Assembly: GCA_012520255.1 (NCBI GenBank)
Contig: JAAYOQ010000015.1
Coordinates: 1-64,000, forward strand
Direction of reading: 5' to 3'
Length of the DNA: 64,000 bases
Source: Erysipelotrichia bacterium
GTDB taxonomy: Bacteria > Bacillota_I > Bacilli_A > Erysipelotrichales > Erysipelotrichaceae
Shown: positions 60,244 to 64,000 of the stretch, piece by piece
Layout of the letters: each line of letters opens with the position of its first letter
Position numbering within the stretch: the first letter of the stretch is position 1
The notes under the pieces: generated by a model
Told to the model about the DNA's origin: nothing
The model's input: the letters and a program-made list of their open reading frames with translations, nothing else
Databases searched by the model: none
Program-made: the position numbers and the translations under genes

Positions 60244-60876
60244 ATGGCACAAGTATTAAAGGAAGCGGTTAAAGATAAAATAATAGCAGCTGCCAAAGAG
60301 GAGTTTTTAAAAAAAGGATATAAAGAAGCCAGTATGAGAGCGATTGCTAGAAAAAGCAAAATGACAGTTGGCAATTTATATCGTTATTTTTCCAGTAAAG
60401 AAGAAATGATAATTCATATTGTTTCTCCTCCAATGCTATTGCTGGATAAGCTTTTAAAAAAAATAACTGGTAATAAACTCACTTTTTATTCTGAATATAT
60501 TGATTTAAGTGGTGAGAATTTATCAGATTTAAAGGAGAAAATTAATATTTTTGTTGAAGGAATGGTAGAAATCTATCAGCAACATAAAGTTGAATTTAAT
60601 GTTTTGCTGATGCATTCAGAATTAAATGACGAAATAACTAAGTGGTGTGCCAAGCTGATAAAACATCTTTTGACCAGCAGAAACAATATTAAAGAATATG
60701 AAGAAGAAGCGCTGATGCTTTCTCAAAGTTATGCGGTGGGGCTATTTAGTGGATTGAAAGAAATATTTGCTATCAGTGAATTGAATACAGAAAGATTAAT
60801 AAATGTTACAAAGCTGTATTTGGAAAGTTGCCTGTCGATGTTTCAGTTTGATTTTAAAAAGAGTTTAGGTGAATAA
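60244..60876 (+). CDS. TetR-family transcriptional regulator
   Basis: One-component repressor, 210 aa. The N-terminal TetR helix-turn-helix is clear (IIAAAKEEFLKKGYKEASM, then MTVGNLYRYFSSKEEMI). The C-terminal ligand domain is unrelated to anything I recognise. Start ATG 60244 behind AGGAG. First of an operon with an ABC ATPase and a large permease, which it probably represses; two matching operator-like repeats flank the promoter. Confidence 0.9.
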   Translation: MAQVLKEAVKDKIIAAAKEEFLKKGYKEASMRAIARKSKMTVGNLYRYFSSKEEMIIHIVSPPMLLLDKLLKKITGNKLTFYSEYIDLSGENLSDLKEKINIFVEGMVEIYQQHKVEFNVLLMHSELNDEITKWCAKLIKHLLTSRNNIKEYEEEALMLSQSYAVGLFSGLKEIFAISELNTERLINVTKLYLESCLSMFQFDFKKSLGE

Positions 60877-60877
60877 A

Positions 60878-61579
60878 ATGAGTTTTATTGAGTTTAATAA
60901 TGTTTCAAAAATATACAAAATGGGTGAAGTTGAGATAAAGGCTTTAGATGATATCTCTTTTGAAATTGAAAAAGGAGAATTTGTCTGTGTTTTAGGTGCT
61001 TCAGGAGCAGGAAAAACAACAATTCTAAATATATTAGGAGGTATGGATAGCGCCAGTAGTGGAGAAATTATTGTTGACGGGAAAGATATTTCTAATGCGA
61101 ATGAAAAACAGTTAACTGAATATCGTCGCTATGATATTGGTTTTGTCTTTCAATTTTACAATCTGGTTCAGAATTTAACAGCATTCGAAAATGTTGAATT
61201 GGCAACTCAAATTGCTGAAGATCCGATGAGTTCAAAAGAGGTTTTAAAAATAGTAGGATTACAGGACAGAATGAATAATTTTCCTTCACAACTGTCAGGT
61301 GGGGAACAACAACGTGTTGCAATTGCCAGGGCAGTGGCTAAAAATCCTAAACTTTTACTATGTGATGAGCCAACAGGCGCTTTAGATTATGTCACAGGGA
61401 AACAGGTTTTAAAAGTCTTGCAGGATATGTGTCATAAACATGGTGTGACAGTAGTTATGATTACTCATAATGCTGCTTTGGCCGATATGGCAGATAAGGT
61501 TATTAGAGTAAAAAGCGGTAAAATTAGAAATATAAAAATAAATGAAAGTCCAAAGAATGTAGAGGATATTGAATACTAA
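60878..61579 (+). CDS. ABC transporter ATPase, MacB/LolD type
   Basis: ATPase for an FtsX-like exporter, 233 aa. Walker [11 protein letters not shown], signature LSGGEQQR, Walker [13 protein letters not shown] and switch ITHN are intact. Start ATG 60878; the GTG at 60869 overlaps the ribosome site and the TetR stop. The stop shares a base with the permease ATG. Confidence 0.94.
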   Translation: MSFIEFNNVSKIYKMGEVEIKALDDISFEIEKGEFVCVLGASGAGKTTILNILGGMDSASSGEIIVDGKDISNANEKQLTEYRRYDIGFVFQFYNLVQNLTAFENVELATQIAEDPMSSKEVLKIVGLQDRMNNFPSQLSGGEQQRVAIARAVAKNPKLLLCDEPTGALDYVTGKQVLKVLQDMCHKHGVTVVMITHNAALADMADKVIRVKSGKIRNIKINESPKNVEDIEY

Positions 61580-64000
61580 TGTTTAGAAAAGATACATTTA
61601 GATTAATAAAGCGCAGTTTAAATCGATTTTTGTCCCTGGTTAGTATTGTTGCTATCGGTACAGGCTTCATGATGGGTTTAAATTCTGCTCCAACACTGAT
61701 GAGAAATAGTGTCGATAAATATAATTTTGATTCCAATCTTCATGATATTCAATTGTTTTCTTCATATGGTTTTTGTGATGAAGACATCGAAGTTATTAAA
61801 GAGATTGATTTCATCGATGGTGTGTTCGCTTCAAAAATGCAGGATGTTTTTATTGATGTTGAAGATATTGGACAAAGAGTAATCAGATTAAGAGAATTGG
61901 AAAGCGATGTTAATAAAATTGAACTGGTAGAAGGTCGCTTGCCAATGAAGGCTGATGAAGCTGTATATATTGTTGGAGAATTTGAAGTTTTTGATATTGG
62001 TGATAAAATAACAATCTATTTGGACGATTCAGATGTTTCTAAATTAATTAAGAATACGGAATTTACAATAGTGGGCAAGGTTAAAAGCAGTGAATATATG
62101 TCGCTATTTCTATCGACATCGATGTTAAAGAATTTGGATTTAGATAACATCTTCTATATTTTAAACAGTAATTTTATTAGCGAATACTATACGACAGTTT
62201 ATCTATCGGTTGAAAATGCTGAAGAATATCATACAACCACAGATGAGTACTTTGATTACATAAACAAGAAGGTTGAAGAATTAGAGGTTGATACAATTGA
62301 ACAACAGGACTTTTTAAAGGAAAGGCTTTTAATAGAGATTGAAAAAGAGCTTATTGAAGGAGAAGAATTATTCCAGCAAAGAAAAGCTGAAGGAGAAAAA
62401 GAACTTGAAAAGGCTAAATTAGAACTGGAACAAGCTAATCTGATGTTGATTGTTGCTCAAATGGAAATAGACAATAATCTTTTGACATTAAAAACTTCGG
62501 AAAAGAAACTATTAGATAATGAAAAGCTTGTTGACAGCAATTTAAAACAGATTAATGATGCAATAAAAGAGATAGAAACAACCCAGAATAAAAGTATCGA
62601 TGAAGTATACAGCCAGATGACGACTTTGTATCAGACATATAAAGCTTTAAAAAGAATCGAGACAGTTGAGAATCAGACTGGGGAAAATATATATGGACAA
62701 CTGATCGAACAAAACAATAACTTAAGGTTGATAATTAATGAAAACACTGCTTTAAAGCAAGAATATCAAGCACAATTGACTGTTGTGAATGATAAACTGG
62801 CTATTGAAACAAATCCAGAGGAGATAGTTAATTTAAACAATCAGAAAAGAAATTTACAGGCTAGAATTGAGACCTGTGATATCACAATACAAACATGTCA
62901 AGAAATATTAGATATCAATGAAACAATCATAGATAACATGGAAGATAATCCTGAAGGAAATACAAGTCCAACTCAATTAGCGATGGATGAAATTGATAAA
63001 ATAGCAGGAGGTTCAATTGAAACTACCTATATTCAGCTGACTCAGCTTGTTGAAGGTAAAAAGGATTTAGAAGCAGCAAAGGCAGAAATAGAAGAAGGTA
63101 AAAAACAAATTGCTGAAGGGAAAAAGCAGCTTGATGCTGCTCAAAAAGAGTTAGATGTCAATAAAAAAGAATATTTAGACGGTTTACAACAGTACCGCGA
63201 AGGTCTGATAAAATTCAATGCCGAAATCGAAAAAGCAGAAAATGATTTAAAGTTAGCCAGACAACAGCTGAAAGAACTGCCTAATGCCGGTTGGATGATT
63301 TTAAATAGAGATTACCACTATACAAGTATAATGTTTAAAAACACTGTGTCACAAATGCAGTCGATAGGCAGCATATTGCCGTTACTGTTTTATCTGGTAG
63401 CAGCGCTGGTATGTATGACTACGATGAAGCGTTTGATTGATGAACAAAGAGGGCAAATAGGAATTTTTAGAGCTTTAGGTTTCAGTAAAGGGCAGATAAT
63501 TGAAAAATATGTAGTTTATGCTTTTTTCGCAACTTTTATTGGTTCTATTATTGGTATATCAGCAGGTCAACCGGTTTTTACATTAGTTATCTATGATACT
63601 TGGCGCCTGATGTATGATTTTCCTGAATTTCTAATTTCGTATCCAATTGAAAATATGTTAATCTGTTTTGTCAGTTTTAGTGGATTGATGATGACAGTTG
63701 CAGGAATTGTGGCCCAAAACAGTTTAAAAGAAGTGCCAGCGCAATTAATGAGACCAAAAGCACCTAAAAAAGCTAAACAAGTTTTATTGGAAAAAGTTAA
63801 ATTTATTTGGAAAAGATTATCTTTCACCAGCAAAATCACTGTAAGAAACATATTTAGATATAAAACAAGGTTTTTTATGACAGTAATTGGCATTGCAGGT
63901 TGTACCGGTTTGTTGTTGTTGGGATTTGGTATTAAGGATTCTATCAGTGATATAGTAAATATTCAATATAAAGAGTATTGGACTTACAATACAATTGTTA
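61579..64000 (+). CDS. FtsX-like ABC permease with large extracytoplasmic coiled coil (3' end outside window)
   Basis: MacB/FtsX-type permease, truncated by the window edge after about 807 residues with no stop. A membrane helix lies near residues 18-35 (LSLVSIVAIGTGFMMGL), then a long outer domain including a coiled-coil region of about residues 250-560 (repeated Glu/Lys/Gln heptads such as EIEEGKKQIAEGKKQLDAAQ). Then FtsX-like helices follow from about residue 595 (LPLLFYLVAALVCMTTM; GIFRALGFSKGQIIEKYV). A second FtsX unit starts near residue 770. Starts by TAATG overlap with the ATPase. Such permeases export peptides or lipoproteins; substrate unknown. Confidence 0.88.
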   Translation, partial: MFRKDTFRLIKRSLNRFLSLVSIVAIGTGFMMGLNSAPTLMRNSVDKYNFDSNLHDIQLFSSYGFCDEDIEVIKEIDFIDGVFASKMQDVFIDVEDIGQRVIRLRELESDVNKIELVEGRLPMKADEAVYIVGEFEVFDIGDKITIYLDDSDVSKLIKNTEFTIVGKVKSSEYMSLFLSTSMLKNLDLDNIFYILNSNFISEYYTTVYLSVENAEEYHTTTDEYFDYINKKVEELEVDTIEQQDFLKERLLIEIEKELIEGEELFQQRKAEGEKELEKAKLELEQANLMLIVAQMEIDNNLLTLKTSEKKLLDNEKLVDSNLKQINDAIKEIETTQNKSIDEVYSQMTTLYQTYKALKRIETVENQTGENIYGQLIEQNNNLRLIINENTALKQEYQAQLTVVNDKLAIETNPEEIVNLNNQKRNLQARIETCDITIQTCQEILDINETIIDNMEDNPEGNTSPTQLAMDEIDKIAGGSIETTYIQLTQLVEGKKDLEAAKAEIEEGKKQIAEGKKQLDAAQKELDVNKKEYLDGLQQYREGLIKFNAEIEKAENDLKLARQQLKELPNAGWMILNRDYHYTSIMFKNTVSQMQSIGSILPLLFYLVAALVCMTTMKRLIDEQRGQIGIFRALGFSKGQIIEKYVVYAFFATFIGSIIGISAGQPVFTLVIYDTWRLMYDFPEFLISYPIENMLICFVSFSGLMMTVAGIVAQNSLKEVPAQLMRPKAPKKAKQVLLEKVKFIWKRLSFTSKITVRNIFRYKTRFFMTVIGIAGCTGLLLLGFGIKDSISDIVNIQYKEYWTYNTIV

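Noticed and set aside
1-64000. CRISPR arrays, insertion sequences or prophage genes
   Set aside because: No regularly spaced repeats, transposase, integrase or structural phage genes were seen in any frame.

Overview
The window is a gene-dense, AT-rich stretch (roughly one third G+C by eye) from a low-GC Firmicute. It uses the standard code: TGA is a stop and Trp is TGG. Delta subunit of RNA polymerase (rpoE), YczE- and YtvI-type membrane proteins, DivIC, RqcP, a CYTH gene beside NAD kinase, and a bacillus-like tadA/SRP RNA/dnaX/recR block suggest a relative of the Erysipelotrichia. Intact mutS/mutL argues against Mollicutes. This placement is inference; no 16S gene is present. I see no insertion sequence, prophage, tRNA gene or CRISPR array.

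Layout. 1-4.5 kb: a VanY-type peptidase (cut by the window edge), SRP RNA, tadA, dnaX, recR and an unrecognised protein. 4.5-17.5 kb: a CYTH protein divergent from a long run nadK, degenerate PTS EIIBC homologue, mutS, mutL, miaA, tcdA, pth, mfd, rqcP. 17.7-23.5 kb, opposite strand: three S-adenosylmethionine (SAM) hydrolase-family genes around a complete ECF transporter (S component, fused double ATPase, T component). This block separates rqcP from divIC, which lie in the same neighbourhood in bacilli. 23.6-31 kb: divIC, a NADAR protein, gpmI with a COG2426 membrane protein, an AI-2E family protein, a GlpA-like/oxidoreductase/DUF1667 operon and purine nucleoside phosphorylase. 31.7-39 kb: HD phosphohydrolase, an atypical lipoate-ligase homologue, YczE, rpoE, a DUF4236 protein, prfA-prmC and a metallophosphoesterase. 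39-50 kb: amidohydrolase, DUF554, DegV, a 45-aa membrane protein not among conventional-length ORFs, argS, murQ, a radical SAM protein, a nucleoside hydrolase coupled to a truncated paralogue, rpmE, murA and an MFS transporter. 50.7-64 kb: HPr, phosphohexomutase, tldD-tldE-M28 peptidase, an ADP-ribosylglycohydrolase/PfkB kinase/transaldolase operon, a lipoprotein, and a TetR-ABC exporter operon whose permease runs off the window.

How the genes fit together. Much of the window is housekeeping: mismatch repair, translation, tRNA A37 modification and wall synthesis. A recurring accessory theme is nucleoside and ADP-ribose chemistry: SAM hydrolases (expected products adenosine and methionine), nucleoside hydrolase plus inactive-looking partner, purine nucleoside phosphorylase, NADAR, ADP-ribosylglycohydrolase with sugar kinase and transaldolase. 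The strongest candidate for an undescribed system is the SAM-hydrolase/ECF block, because three catalytically intact hydrolase paralogues are tied to one dedicated vitamin-type transporter. Transcription signals are readable: many promoters, intrinsic terminators that often overlap stop codons of convergent genes, two likely leaderless mRNAs and a TetR operator pair.
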